A stretch of DNA of 64,000 bases from Thalassobellus sediminis (GCF_044386045.1 NZ_JBISCD010000040.1:1488001-1552000); one strand, 5' to 3'; shown: positions 17,040-26,238, counted from the first letter of the stretch. Notes: generated by a model not told the origin, from the letters alone. A program made the numbers and translations.

Positions 17040-17612
17040 ACTTTAAATCTTAATTTTTATAGTGGAAATTTTAGGAGGTAAAATTACAAAAGTTTTCACT
17101 GAGTTTAAGTATTAAAGCTTTTAAACTTAATATTAGGTAGTTCTTGTTATAAGCTGTTTTAAAATATTTAGAATTAGCGGAATTTTGTTATAAATTTATA
17201 TAGAAAAATGGTATAAGTTGAAAATATGAAAGGGCGTTTGTGAGGTTTGTTTGTCGGGTTTTAAAAGTGACGATAATTTTTTTGAAAAAAAAGGATAATT
17301 TTATGTTCTGTAAGTCGTTATTTGGAGACTTTGTAAAGAAAAGTAAAGCTCAAAACATCCTGTTTTAGCTGTTTTTTAGTTTTTACTAATTCTGTAATGT
17401 TAAATAAAATGGTGAAATCTAAAATAAGGTGCTTTTTAGACGATTTAAGAAGGTTTTGAGTAATTAACAAATGTTGATAATTATTAGATGGAATCGGTAA
17501 AATACTTTTAAAACGATTTAAAAAGCTGTATATTTGTTATTAACGAAAAATGATGCAAATGTGTCATTTTTTTTATGTAATGAAACTAAACTTTAAATTA
17601 TAGATATATAAT
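17040..17612. other. 573-bp intergenic region between gatC and gyrB
   Basis: Very AT-rich divergent spacer. No reading frame of note, tRNA or known riboswitch seen. It holds the gyrB -7 box (17529-17536) and, after it, a small hairpin AAATGA (17548-17553) with TCATTT (17564-17569) followed by T8, which lies in the predicted gyrB leader and resembles an attenuator. The remainder, about 480 bp, shows nothing I can name. Confidence 0.5.
17529..17536 (+). promoter_or_regulatory. probable -7 box of gyrB
   Basis: TATATTTG lies 76 bp before the gyrB ATG. A hairpin plus T-run follows within the predicted leader. Confidence 0.5.
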
Positions 17613-19562
17613 ATGAGCGAAGAAAAAGAAGCTTTTAACGAGCATAATTATTCAGCAGATAGTATTCAGGCTTTAGAAGGTATGGAGCATGTTCGTATGC
17701 GTCCATCAATGTATATTGGAGATGTTGGTGTGCGTGGTTTACACCATTTAGTTTATGAGGTTGTAGATAACTCGATTGATGAAGCTTTAGCGGGACATTG
17801 TAATAATATTACTGTTACCATTAATGAGGATAACTCGATTACTACAGAAGATGACGGTCGTGGTATTCCTGTAGATTTGCACAAAAAAGAAGGTGTTTCT
17901 GCGCTTGAGGTTGTAATGACTAAAATAGGGGCAGGTGGTAAGTTTGATAAAGATTCTTATAAGGTTTCTGGTGGACTTCACGGTGTTGGTGTGAGTTGTG
18001 TAAATGCTTTATCAGAAAGTTTAAAAGCGACTGTTTACAGAAAAGGAGAAGTTTGGGAGCAAGAATACGAACGCGGAAAAGCAATCTACCCTGTAAAAAG
18101 AATAGGGGAAACTGATAAAAGAGGTACTACGGTAACTTTTAAGCCAGACCCTACAATTTTTACTCAAACTTTAGAGTATAGTTATGATACACTTGCAAGT
18201 CGTTTACGTGAATTAGCTTTTTTAAATAAAGGAATTACGGTTCATTTAATTGATAAAAGAACTAAAAAAGAAGATGGTGAATTTGAAGGTGAAACATTTC
18301 ATTCAGATGAAGGTCTTAAAGAATTTATCAAGTATTTAGATGCAACTCGTGAGCCTTTAATGAGAGATGTAATTGCTTTTGAAGGTGAAAAAAATGGTGT
18401 GCCTGTTGAGGTTGCTATGATTTATAATACATCTTATGCAGAGAATTTACATTCGTATGTAAACAATATTAATACACATGAAGGTGGTACACATCTTTCT
18501 GGTTTTCGTCGTGGTTTAACACATACGCTTAAAAAGTATGCTGATGAATCTGGATTATTAGATAAATTAAAATTTGATATTGCAGGTGATGATTTCCGTG
18601 AAGGTTTAACTGCTATTGTGTCGGTAAAAGTTCAAGAACCACAATTTGAAGGACAGACTAAAACAAAGTTAGGTAACAGAGAAGTTTCTGCATCGGTAAG
18701 TCAAGCCGTTTCAGAAATGTTAACTGATTATTTAGAAGAGCACCCAGATGATGCTAAAACCATTGTGCAAAAAGTAATTCTAGCAGCGCAAGCGCGTCAT
18801 GCAGCACAAAAGGCGCGTGATATGGTGCAGCGTAAAACGGTTATGAGTATTGGTGGTTTACCTGGTAAACTATCTGATTGTTCAGAACAAGATCCTGCAA
18901 AATGTGAAGTATTCCTTGTAGAGGGAGATTCGGCGGGTGGAACTGCAAAACAAGGTAGAGATAGAGCTTTTCAAGCTATTCTTCCACTTCGTGGAAAAAT
19001 ATTGAATGTTGAAAAAGCAATGACTCATAAGGTTTTTGAAAACGAAGAGATTAAAAATATTTTTACAGCTTTAGGTGTTACTATTGGTACCGAGGAAGAT
19101 AGTAAAGCGCTTAATCTTTCAAAATTACGATACCATAAAGTGGTTATTATGTGTGATGCCGATATTGATGGTAGTCACATTGCAACTCTTATTTTAACAT
19201 TCTTCTTTAGATATATGAAGGAGCTTATTGAAAACGGACATATTTATATTGCAACACCGCCATTATATTTAGTGAAACGTGGTGCTAAAAAACAATATGC
19301 TTGGTCCGATGCTGAGCGTGATCAGATTGTTTCAGAATTTGGAGATGGATCTAAAATTCAACGTTATAAAGGTCTTGGAGAAATGAATGCAGAACAACTT
19401 TGGGATACAACAATGAATCCTGAATATAGAACCATGCGTTTAGTTCAAATTGACAATGGGACTGAAGCCGATAGGATTTTCTCTATGTTAATGGGTGATG
19501 AAGTGCCGCCTCGTAGAGAATTTATTGAGAAAAATGCTATTTATGCAAATATTGATGCGTAA
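17613..19562 (+). CDS. gyrB: DNA gyrase subunit B
   Basis: ATPase subunit of DNA gyrase, which introduces negative supercoils with GyrA. 649 residues, the short form without the large insert of enterobacterial GyrB. The GHKL ATPase has EVVDNSIDEALAGH, DDGRGIPVDLHKKEG and the lid KVSGGLHGVGVSCVNALS. The transducer domain includes the QTKTKLGN loop (EGQTKTKLGNREV). The TOPRIM domain has VEGDSAGGTAKQGRDR, LPLRGKILNVEKA and DADIDGSHI. The C-terminus has QRYKGLGEMNAEQLWDTTM. It has its own promoter and a strong terminator, so is probably monocistronic. Confidence 0.98.
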   Translation: MSEEKEAFNEHNYSADSIQALEGMEHVRMRPSMYIGDVGVRGLHHLVYEVVDNSIDEALAGHCNNITVTINEDNSITTEDDGRGIPVDLHKKEGVSALEVVMTKIGAGGKFDKDSYKVSGGLHGVGVSCVNALSESLKATVYRKGEVWEQEYERGKAIYPVKRIGETDKRGTTVTFKPDPTIFTQTLEYSYDTLASRLRELAFLNKGITVHLIDKRTKKEDGEFEGETFHSDEGLKEFIKYLDATREPLMRDVIAFEGEKNGVPVEVAMIYNTSYAENLHSYVNNINTHEGGTHLSGFRRGLTHTLKKYADESGLLDKLKFDIAGDDFREGLTAIVSVKVQEPQFEGQTKTKLGNREVSASVSQAVSEMLTDYLEEHPDDAKTIVQKVILAAQARHAAQKARDMVQRKTVMSIGGLPGKLSDCSEQDPAKCEVFLVEGDSAGGTAKQGRDRAFQAILPLRGKILNVEKAMTHKVFENEEIKNIFTALGVTIGTEEDSKALNLSKLRYHKVVIMCDADIDGSHIATLILTFFFRYMKELIENGHIYIATPPLYLVKRGAKKQYAWSDAERDQIVSEFGDGSKIQRYKGLGEMNAEQLWDTTMNPEYRTMRLVQIDNGTEADRIFSMLMGDEVPPRREFIEKNAIYANIDA

Positions 19563-19584
19563 ATAATACACTTTAAATTATTTT

Positions 19585-19622
19585 ATAACCCTGATGTTTA
19601 TTGCGTCAGGGTTATTTTTTTG
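19585..19622 (+). terminator. gyrB terminator
   Basis: Perfect 10-bp stem ATAACCCTGA (19585-19594) with TCAGGGTTAT (19606-19615) and a following T-run. Confidence 0.9.
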
Positions 19623-19662
19623 CATAAAACACCGTTAAAATACATTTTTTAACGATTAAGTG

Positions 19663-19692
19663 TTGATTTATGTAGTTTTTTTAATATATTTG
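19663..19692 (+). promoter_or_regulatory. complete TTG-N19-TATATTTG promoter
   Basis: TTG at 19663-19665, 19 bp spacer, TATATTTG at 19685-19692, ATG 20 nt further at 19713. This is one of the two best Bacteroidota-type promoters in the window. Confidence 0.7.
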
Positions 19693-19712
19693 TACCAACC
19701 AAATTTAAAAAA

Positions 19713-20759
19713 ATGAAAAAGATTACCCTACTTATGTTGCTTTTTGTAGCAACACAAATATCCAAAGCTCAAGAGCTAGGAGATATTATACTTGCAGCAG
19801 ATGATGCTAGTAAGTTGACTGAGAATTATATTCGTCCAGTAATGAATGGATTAATGTATAGTATGAATGGTGGATGGTATTCTACAGCAAAGACACACAA
19901 AAAGTTTGGCTTTGATATAACAATTGATGCAAGTGCTTCATTTGTTCCTAAAGCAGATGAGATATTTCAATTTATACCAAGTGAGTATACATATTCAACG
20001 CTACCAAATGGTGAAACTTCTTTACCAACTATTATAAGTGGTGATGAGTCTGAGGCTAGAGTAGATATTAGAGTGCCTTTTCAAGGAAATACATATAAAG
20101 TAGCAAGTTTTAATATGCCAGGAGGTATTGGAGGTGATTTGCCAGGAAATGCAGTTCCAACTCCAATGGTTCAGTTAGGTTTTGGTTTGCCATTTCACAC
20201 TGATATTAAATTAAGATATGTGCCAAAATTAAATTTTGATGATAATGGTGAAGCTAATCTTATTGGTATAGGTTTACAACATGATTTAATGCAGTATTTA
20301 GGCCCGTTAGATAACTTGCCGTTAAGCGTTTCTGTTTTAGTGGCTTTTACTAAAATGGATGTGTCTTATGGGTTTTCAGATGAAGACCTTACGGACGAGA
20401 TAAGTGTTGTGAATGGAGAAACTGAGTTTAAAATGAATGCGGTTACTGTTCAGGCTTTAGGTTCTTTAGATTTTAAATTAGTTACATTATATGCAGGCTT
20501 AGGTTATAACAAAGGTTCTTCTTCAATTAAAATAAAAGGAGATTATGATTTAACTTATGATATAGAAGATAGTAATGGGAACCCTGTAGGAACAGTTAAT
20601 GAATCAATTACAGATCCTGTAAATTCAGATTTTGATGCCAATGGTGTGAGGTCAACAATAGGAGCTCGATTAAATTTAGGCTTTTTTAAGATTTTTGGAG
20701 ATTATACGCTTCAAAAATATAATACAGTATCAGCAGGAATTGCTTTTAGTTTTAGATAA
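19713..20759 (+). CDS. DUF6588 family outer-membrane-like protein
   Basis: 348 residues with a signal peptide (MKKITLLMLLFVATQISKAQE). The body looks like an outer-membrane beta barrel: alternating hydrophobic strands such as PMVQLGFGLPFHTDIKLRYVPKL, LPLSVSVLVAFTKMDVSYGF, AGLGYNKGSS and RLNLGFFKIFGDYTLQ, ending in the aromatic SAGIAFSFR typical of barrel C-termini. The early block NGLMYSMNGGWYSTAKTHKKFGFDI is characteristic of the DUF6588 family. Role unknown. It is transcribed from its own promoter and ends before a hairpin at 20817. Confidence 0.8.
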   Translation: MKKITLLMLLFVATQISKAQELGDIILAADDASKLTENYIRPVMNGLMYSMNGGWYSTAKTHKKFGFDITIDASASFVPKADEIFQFIPSEYTYSTLPNGETSLPTIISGDESEARVDIRVPFQGNTYKVASFNMPGGIGGDLPGNAVPTPMVQLGFGLPFHTDIKLRYVPKLNFDDNGEANLIGIGLQHDLMQYLGPLDNLPLSVSVLVAFTKMDVSYGFSDEDLTDEISVVNGETEFKMNAVTVQALGSLDFKLVTLYAGLGYNKGSSSIKIKGDYDLTYDIEDSNGNPVGTVNESITDPVNSDFDANGVRSTIGARLNLGFFKIFGDYTLQKYNTVSAGIAFSFR

Positions 20760-20816
20760 AAATTTAAAAAAAATAATTGTTTAGTTTTAGTTAGTTTTTA
20801 GTTTTAGTTAGTTATG

Positions 20817-20850
20817 AAAAAAGTGCAAGATTTTATCTTGTACTTTTTTA
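20817..20850 (+). terminator. terminator after the DUF6588 gene
   Basis: 15-bp stem AAAAAAGTGCAAGAT (20817-20831) with ATCTTGTACTTTTTT, with one G-U pair. Just upstream (about 20778-20813) is a short tandem TTTTAGTTAG-type repeat. Confidence 0.8.
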
Positions 20851-20869
20851 TTTAGAGTATTTAAATTCG

Positions 20870-20877
20870 TAATTTTG
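20870..20877 (+). promoter_or_regulatory. -7 box of mdh
   Basis: TAATTTTG, 125 bp before the mdh ATG, giving a leader of about 120 nt that contains the AT hairpin at 20900-20943. Confidence 0.45.
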
Positions 20878-20899
20878 CAATACTAAAGTCATAAAATTC

Positions 20900-20943
20900 A
20901 ATTATATATATTATGAAATTTATGTTATAATATATATATAATT
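20900..20943 (+). other. long AT-only inverted repeat in the mdh leader
   Basis: AATTATATATATTAT (20900-20914) pairs with ATAATATATATATAATT (20927-20943) apart from a 2-nt bulge. The pairing contains only A-T pairs and no T-run follows. It may affect stability of the mdh leader. Confidence 0.5.
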
Positions 20944-21002
20944 AAAATAGATATAATTGATTCAATTACATAAAAGAATAAAAACAATTTAAAATTTAAA
21001 TT

Positions 21003-21929
21003 ATGAAAGTAACAGTTGTAGGAGCAGGAGCAGTTGGCGCAAGTTGTGCAGAATATATTGCTATTAAAAATTTCGCATCCGAAGTAGCATTGTTAGACAT
21101 TAAAGAAGGGTATGCTGAAGGAAAAGCTATGGATTTAATGCAATGTGCATCTTTAAATGGATTCGATACAAAAATTACTGGTATTACTAATGATTATAGT
21201 AAAACAGCAGGAAGTGATATTTGTGTAATAACTTCAGGTATTCCTCGTAAACCAGGAATGACTCGTGAAGAATTAATAGGTATTAATGCAGGTATTGTAA
21301 AAAGTGTTTCTTCAAGTTTAATAGAGCATTCTCCAAACACAATTATTATTGTAGTAAGTAACCCAATGGATACCATGACTTATTTAGTTCATAAATCTAC
21401 AGGTTTACCTAAAAATAGAATTATAGGTATGGGTGGTGCTTTAGATTCTGCACGTTTTAAATATAGATTAGCAGAAGCTTTAGAAGCTCCAATTAGTGAT
21501 ATAGATGGTATGGTTATTGGCGGACATAGTGATGTTGGTATGGTGCCATTAACATCTCAAGCAACAAGAAATAGTATTAAAGTTTCTGAGTTTTTAACTG
21601 AAGAACGTTTAGAGCAAGTAGCTGCCGATACGAAAGTTGGAGGAGCAACACTTACTAAATTATTAGGAACATCTGCTTGGTATGCGCCAGGAGCTGCAGT
21701 GAGTGGTTTAGTGCAAGCTATTGCTTGTGATCAAAAGAAATTATTCCCATGTTCGACTTTATTAGAAGGAGAATACGGTTTAAATGATATTTGCATTGGT
21801 GTACCTGTAATTTTAGGTAAAAACGGTATAGAAAGTATTGTTGATATTGATTTAAGTACTGCTGAAAAAGCACACATGCAAGCTAGTGCAGAAGGTGTTA
21901 GAAAAACTAATGGTTTATTAGAATTATAG
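21003..21929 (+). CDS. mdh: malate dehydrogenase (LDH-like type)
   Basis: NAD-dependent oxidation of malate to oxaloacetate in the TCA cycle. 308 residues, the LDH-like bacterial MDH class. Features are the Rossmann glycine motif VVGAGAVGASCAEYIA, Asp near 33 for NAD (ALLDIKEG), the substrate loop PRKPGMTREELIGINAGI (Arg residues plus N), VSNPMDTMTYL, MGGALDSARFKYRLAE (catalytic Asp, Arg), and the catalytic His in IGGHSDVGMVPL. It is preceded by a long AT-rich leader. A dRS3-like palindrome and terminator follow. Confidence 0.97.
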   Translation: MKVTVVGAGAVGASCAEYIAIKNFASEVALLDIKEGYAEGKAMDLMQCASLNGFDTKITGITNDYSKTAGSDICVITSGIPRKPGMTREELIGINAGIVKSVSSSLIEHSPNTIIIVVSNPMDTMTYLVHKSTGLPKNRIIGMGGALDSARFKYRLAEALEAPISDIDGMVIGGHSDVGMVPLTSQATRNSIKVSEFLTEERLEQVAADTKVGGATLTKLLGTSAWYAPGAAVSGLVQAIACDQKKLFPCSTLLEGEYGLNDICIGVPVILGKNGIESIVDIDLSTAEKAHMQASAEGVRKTNGLLEL

Positions 21930-21979
21930 TTGTAAATAATACATCGAAATTTATTTTCGATGTGTCATTTGAAGCTGTC

Positions 21980-21999
21980 ATTCCTGTGAAAACAGGAAT
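21980..21999. repeat. 20-bp ATTCC-N-GGAAT palindrome, copy 1
   Basis: ATTCCTGTGAAAACAGGAAT with GTC before and CTAA after. The same unit with compensated arms occurs at 28708-28727 and, less perfect, at 51983-52002. Confidence 0.75.
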
Positions 22000-22026
22000 C
22001 TAATACCTTAAAATTGATATTTATAT

Positions 22027-22057
22027 AAAGACTGTAGAAATACAGTCTTTATTTTTT
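22027..22057 (+). terminator. terminator downstream of mdh
   Basis: 10-bp stem AAAGACTGTA/TACAGTCTTT closed by a GAAA tetraloop, followed by A and a T-run. It directly abuts the next gene's -7 box. Confidence 0.85.
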
Positions 22058-22065
22058 TATATTTG
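22058..22065 (+). promoter_or_regulatory. -7 box, 4 nt before the 22070 start
   Basis: TATATTTG followed by ACAC and the ATG. A leaderless transcript is predicted. The box begins inside the T-run of the preceding terminator. Confidence 0.6.
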
Positions 22066-22069
22066 ACAC

Positions 22070-22690
22070 ATGAAGAAAAGGTGGTACATAAGTACTCTAG
22101 TTATTATTCTTACCGTTTTAGGTGCTATTTGTCATCAACAAGTTTCTGTACACAATCAGGAAATTGTATTGCAGTTTGCAAATGTTGATACAACTACTAA
22201 TCAAGCTCAAAAAACCATTGCAATTGTAAAAAAACAATTGCAAGATATAGGTGTTGAAAATATACAAGTAAACGAAATTGAAGAAGGTAGCTTAAGAATA
22301 AGATATTACAGTAATACAGATGTTGCTAGTATAAGAGAAATCTTTTCTAAAGAGAAAAATGTAGTTATTGATTACGCTCATTTTAATCAAAAAGAAACCC
22401 CTTTTAAATTACCTTCAAACGAGGATTTATTTAGTTACGATCTTGATGTTTACGAAATAAATAATGACAATCATTTAGAATCAGGTTTAAATGGAAAGTT
22501 TGTTTTAGAACCAAAATCTGAAATTGATCGATTTTTTAATCCTAATGTATATTTATCTGCTAATGTTGTAAACATTACAGAAAAAGATAGTATTGTAAAA
22601 GTAGCCTATAAAGTTCGTAGGAATATTACGATTACAATAGATAATGCGTTACATAAAATACCCGAAGTTAGAGCTGGTCCAGTTTGCTAA
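22070..22690 (+). CDS. membrane-anchored protein resembling the SecD P1 head
   Basis: 206 residues: one N-terminal membrane segment (about 5-25, WYISTLVIILTVLGAICHQ) and an extracytoplasmic domain. I do not know the family. However, residues about 50-105 (IAIVKKQLQDIGVENIQVNE, then SLRIRYY and DVASIREIF) line up with the first-periplasmic-domain motif of the SecDF encoded just downstream (FEVMRKRIDGLGVTSPNIQR, RILIELPG, DVKRAEKLF). It also sits directly before secDF on the same strand. A helper or relic of the SecD head is an inference. It has its own promoter; secDF has another at 22815-22845. Confidence 0.6.
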   Translation: MKKRWYISTLVIILTVLGAICHQQVSVHNQEIVLQFANVDTTTNQAQKTIAIVKKQLQDIGVENIQVNEIEEGSLRIRYYSNTDVASIREIFSKEKNVVIDYAHFNQKETPFKLPSNEDLFSYDLDVYEINNDNHLESGLNGKFVLEPKSEIDRFFNPNVYLSANVVNITEKDSIVKVAYKVRRNITITIDNALHKIPEVRAGPVC

Positions 22691-22814
22691 CGAAGGTTTG
22701 TTTTCTTCTAGATTATAAAACACTTCACAAAAAGAATTACAAGTATTCTTATAATTAAAGTTCGGTATTCATTTTAATCTAATGAAGCTGACAACCTTAT
22801 TTAAAAATAAAAAA

Positions 22815-22845
22815 TTGTCAAATTTAGTGGTAAAGCATATATTTG
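22815..22845 (+). promoter_or_regulatory. secDF promoter (TTG-N20-TATATTTG)
   Basis: TTG at 22815-22817 and TATATTTG at 22838-22845, leaving about a 36-nt leader to the secDF ATG at 22882. Confidence 0.6.
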
Positions 22846-22881
22846 CCCGTTTTAAAAATTTGACCACAAAAAAAATATAAA

Positions 22882-25869
22882 ATGCAAAACAAAGGATTAG
22901 TAAAATTATTTGCAATTTTGTTTGGATTGGTAAGTCTATACCAATTATCATTTACATTCAAAGCAAAGCAAATTGAAAACCAAGCAGAAGAAATTGCTAT
23001 TAGTAAAATTTCAGATTCAGAAGTTGATTATCGTTCAAAGCGAAGTGCTGAAGAAACGAGCTATTTAGAGGCTATAGCAACCGATACAGTTTATGATATT
23101 TTAATTGCTGATTTCACTTATAATGAGGTGAAACAAAAAGCCATGAATCTTGGTTTAGATTTAAAAGGTGGTATTAATGTTATCTTGCAAGTTTCGGTTA
23201 AAGACATATTAAGCGGATTAGCAAATAACACTAAAGACCCAGTGTTTAATAAAGCCTTAGATGATGCTTCAGAGCTACAAAAGGATAGTCAAAACACGTA
23301 TTTAGAAGATTTCTTTATTGCTTTTGATAAAATTAAAGGTGATACAAAATTAGCGTCTCCAGATATTTTTTATACGAAAGCCTTAGATGGTGAGATTAAT
23401 GGTAACATGGCTGATGAAGAAGTTAAAGGGATTATCGAAACTAAAATAGACGAATCTATTGTTTCTGCTTTTGAAGTGATGCGTAAACGTATTGATGGTT
23501 TAGGTGTAACATCCCCGAATATTCAGCGTTTAGGGACGTCAGGTCGTATACTTATAGAGTTGCCAGGTGTGAAAGATGTAAAAAGAGCTGAAAAACTTTT
23601 TACTAATATGGCTCAATTAGAGTTTTGGGATGCTTATAAAGGCGAACAGTTTTTTAATTTTTTAGGACAAGCTAATGAAGTTTTAAAAGATATAGTAACA
23701 CCTAAAGAAGAGGTTTCAGAACAAGAACCAAGTGATGAAGAAGATGCAACTGATTCTGCTATTGATGATCTTTTAGGAGATGCAACAACAGATTCTACAG
23801 AAGTTGCTACTGTAAACCCGATTTTCGATCTAATTAAAGGTCAAGGCTATCAAGGAGGACCAGTTATTGCAAGATTCGCAATAAAAGATAAAGTAACAGT
23901 TCTTAATTATTTAAACATGCCTCAAGTAAGAGCTTTACTTCCTGCAGAAATGCGTTATGCAAAATTTGTTTTTGGTAAACCTAAAAAGGGTAGTGAGATA
24001 ATAGATTTATATGCTCTAATTGGTAATAGAAGTAATGCTCCAGAATTAAGTGGTGCTGTAATTACTGATGCAAGACAGGGTTACGAACAATCAGGTGTTT
24101 CTCCTAACGTATCAATGCAAATGAATTCAAAAGGAGCTAAGATTTGGGAAGAAATGACCGAAAAAGCTTATGCTCAAGGAAGTCAAATTGCTATTGTTTT
24201 AGATGATGTTGTTTATTCTGCTCCAGGAGTCACTACAGGACCAATATCTGGAGGTAGTTCTTCAATATCTGGAGATTTTACTTTAAATGAAGCGATTGAT
24301 TTAGCTAACGTATTACGTGCAGGTAAATTACCAGCATCAGCAGATATTATATCAAGTACAGTAGTTGGACCATCTTTAGGTCAGGAAGCTATTGATAGCG
24401 GTAAAATGTCTTTCATGATTGCTTTAGCGCTAGTATTAATCTGGATGGTTTTCTATTACGGTAAAGCAGGTGGATTTGCAGATGTTGCTATGTTATTAAA
24501 CATTCTTTTAATCTTCGGTATTTTATCTGGGTTAGGAGCAGTATTAACATTGCCTGGTATTGCAGGTATTGTATTAACAATAGGTATGTCGGTTGATGCG
24601 AATGTACTTATTTTTGAAAGAATTCGAGAAGAACTTTCTAAAGGTAAAGGACAAAAAGAAGCTATTAAAGATGGATTTAGTAATGCATTATCTTCAATAT
24701 TAGATGCTAATATTACAACAGGTTTAACAGCTCTAATCTTATTTGTTTTCGGTACAGGACCAATTAAAGGGTTTGCAACTACCTTATTAATAGGTATTAT
24801 GACTTCTTTGTTTACTGCAATCTTTATTACAAGGTTATTGGTTGATTGGTACGCAAATAGAGGAGGTAAATTAGATTTCTCTACAGCTATTACTAAAAAT
24901 CTTTTTAGAAATATAAATATTGAATTCTTATCAAAACGTAAAATTGCTTATATCATTTCAGGAGCACTTATTGTAGTGAGTTTAGGTTCTTTATTTACAA
25001 ACGGGTTAGATCAAGGTGTAGATTTTGTTGGAGGTAGAACATATCAAGTGCGTTTTGCACAAGACGTTAGTGCTTCAGAAATATCTAAAACTTTAGCAGA
25101 CGCTTTTGGTAGTGCTGATGCTAAAACAGTGGGAGATGCCAATCAATTAAAAATTACAACTAAATATAAAGTAAACGAAGCAAGTGCTGAGGTAGATGAA
25201 GAAATAAGATTGAAATTGTATAATACATTGCAATCACATTTATCTGGTGTTAGCTACGAAGATTTTATAGATTTAAATGATGAGAATAAACAAGTTGGTT
25301 TAATGGAGTCTTTTAAAGTTAGTCCTACTATTGCCGATGATATTAAACAAGCATCATTTTGGGCTATTTTAGGTTCTTTAATTGTAGTCTTTCTTTATAT
25401 ATTATTCCGTTTTAAGAAATGGCAATATTCTCTTGGTGCAGTTGCAGCTGTATTCCATGATGTTGTAATTGTATTAGGGGTGTTCTCATTAACTTATAAG
25501 TTTATGCCATTTAGTATGGAAATAGATCAAGCATTTATTGCAGCTATTTTAACAGTGATTGGTTATTCATTAAATGATACCGTGGTAGTATTTGATAGAA
25601 TTCGTGAGTTTTTTAATGAACATACTTCTTGGAAATTCGATAAAGTAGTAAATGTGTCATTAAGCAGTACTTTAAGTAGAACATTAAATACTTCATTAAC
25701 AACTTTAGTAGTGTTGTTAGCTATCTTTGTTTTTGGTGGTGATTCTATTAGAGGATTTATGTTTGCATTGATAGTAGGTGTAGTGGTAGGAACTTATTCG
25801 TCTCTATTTATAGCAACACCAATTATGTATGATACTGTAAAGAAGTTAGAAGATAAGAAGAAAAGTTAA
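22882..25869 (+). CDS. secDF: SecDF fused protein-export membrane protein
   Basis: RND-type proton-driven accessory of the Sec translocon, 995 residues with SecD and SecF in one chain. The SecD part has an N-terminal TM, LGLDLKGGINVILQV, the P1 head (RKRIDGLGVTSPNIQRLG), and TM bundle signatures (SVDANVLIFERIREEL). The SecF part begins at about 680 with LGSLFTNGLDQGVDFVGGRTYQVRF and continues to GYSLNDTVVVFDRIREFF. The P1 region carries an acidic insertion at about 275-315 (EVSEQEPSDEEDATDSAIDD). The fusion is normal for Bacteroidota. A hairpin terminator follows. Confidence 0.97.
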   Translation: MQNKGLVKLFAILFGLVSLYQLSFTFKAKQIENQAEEIAISKISDSEVDYRSKRSAEETSYLEAIATDTVYDILIADFTYNEVKQKAMNLGLDLKGGINVILQVSVKDILSGLANNTKDPVFNKALDDASELQKDSQNTYLEDFFIAFDKIKGDTKLASPDIFYTKALDGEINGNMADEEVKGIIETKIDESIVSAFEVMRKRIDGLGVTSPNIQRLGTSGRILIELPGVKDVKRAEKLFTNMAQLEFWDAYKGEQFFNFLGQANEVLKDIVTPKEEVSEQEPSDEEDATDSAIDDLLGDATTDSTEVATVNPIFDLIKGQGYQGGPVIARFAIKDKVTVLNYLNMPQVRALLPAEMRYAKFVFGKPKKGSEIIDLYALIGNRSNAPELSGAVITDARQGYEQSGVSPNVSMQMNSKGAKIWEEMTEKAYAQGSQIAIVLDDVVYSAPGVTTGPISGGSSSISGDFTLNEAIDLANVLRAGKLPASADIISSTVVGPSLGQEAIDSGKMSFMIALALVLIWMVFYYGKAGGFADVAMLLNILLIFGILSGLGAVLTLPGIAGIVLTIGMSVDANVLIFERIREELSKGKGQKEAIKDGFSNALSSILDANITTGLTALILFVFGTGPIKGFATTLLIGIMTSLFTAIFITRLLVDWYANRGGKLDFSTAITKNLFRNINIEFLSKRKIAYIISGALIVVSLGSLFTNGLDQGVDFVGGRTYQVRFAQDVSASEISKTLADAFGSADAKTVGDANQLKITTKYKVNEASAEVDEEIRLKLYNTLQSHLSGVSYEDFIDLNDENKQVGLMESFKVSPTIADDIKQASFWAILGSLIVVFLYILFRFKKWQYSLGAVAAVFHDVVIVLGVFSLTYKFMPFSMEIDQAFIAAILTVIGYSLNDTVVVFDRIREFFNEHTSWKFDKVVNVSLSSTLSRTLNTSLTTLVVLLAIFVFGGDSIRGFMFALIVGVVVGTYSSLFIATPIMYDTVKKLEDKKKS

Positions 25870-25889
25870 AAAATCTTTTTAGATAATTA

Positions 25890-25924
25890 AAAGTCTTATA
25901 TCTTCTGGGTGTAAGGCTTTTTTT
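25890..25924 (+). terminator. secDF terminator
   Basis: Stem AAAGTCTTA (25890-25898) with TAAGGCTTT (25912-25920, one G-U pair), then a T-run. Confidence 0.7.
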
Positions 25925-25990
25925 GTTAGTGATTTTTAGTGAATAAAAAGAACTCGAATAATTACACTTTTGAGGCTTTAATGAATATAG

Positions 25991-26150
25991 CTAATTTCAA
26001 AAGAAGTTAAAGCTTTGGCTCTTTTTATACGGGTAAGTGTAGGTTTAAATGTCTACCGAAACATTTATAGATTTTAACAAAGAGAAAGAAAGGGATGTTA
26101 AGTTGTTTCAAAAAAGAGATCAGGCTTTAGCTTGGTTAGATGAGCGGTAA
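25991..26150 (+). pseudogene. frameshifted remnant of a STAS-like (DUF7793-type) protein
   Basis: Two short reading frames join into one plausible C-terminus. From 25991 the sequence reads LISKEVKALALFIRVSVGLN. After a frame change near 26049 it reads STETFIDFNKEKERDVKLFQ, then KRDQALAWLDER and stop. The pattern alLi...vg.n....F..fnk...pvKlF....eAl.WL fits the end of the small SpoIIAA/STAS-like proteins common in Flavobacteriaceae. The N-terminal half is missing and stop codons lie upstream. Family named from memory. It occupies most of the 388-bp gap before the SulP gene. Confidence 0.4.
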
Positions 26151-26230
26151 CTAGTATTTTTTTTCAAACGTTTTAGTTTCTTTATAAAGTAAATATAGAG
26201 TCAAATTCTTGTTCATCTCTTAATTAAACG

Positions 26231-26238
26231 TAAATTTG
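26231..26238 (+). promoter_or_regulatory. -7 box of the SulP gene
   Basis: TAAATTTG, 19 nt before the ATG at 26258. Confidence 0.5.
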
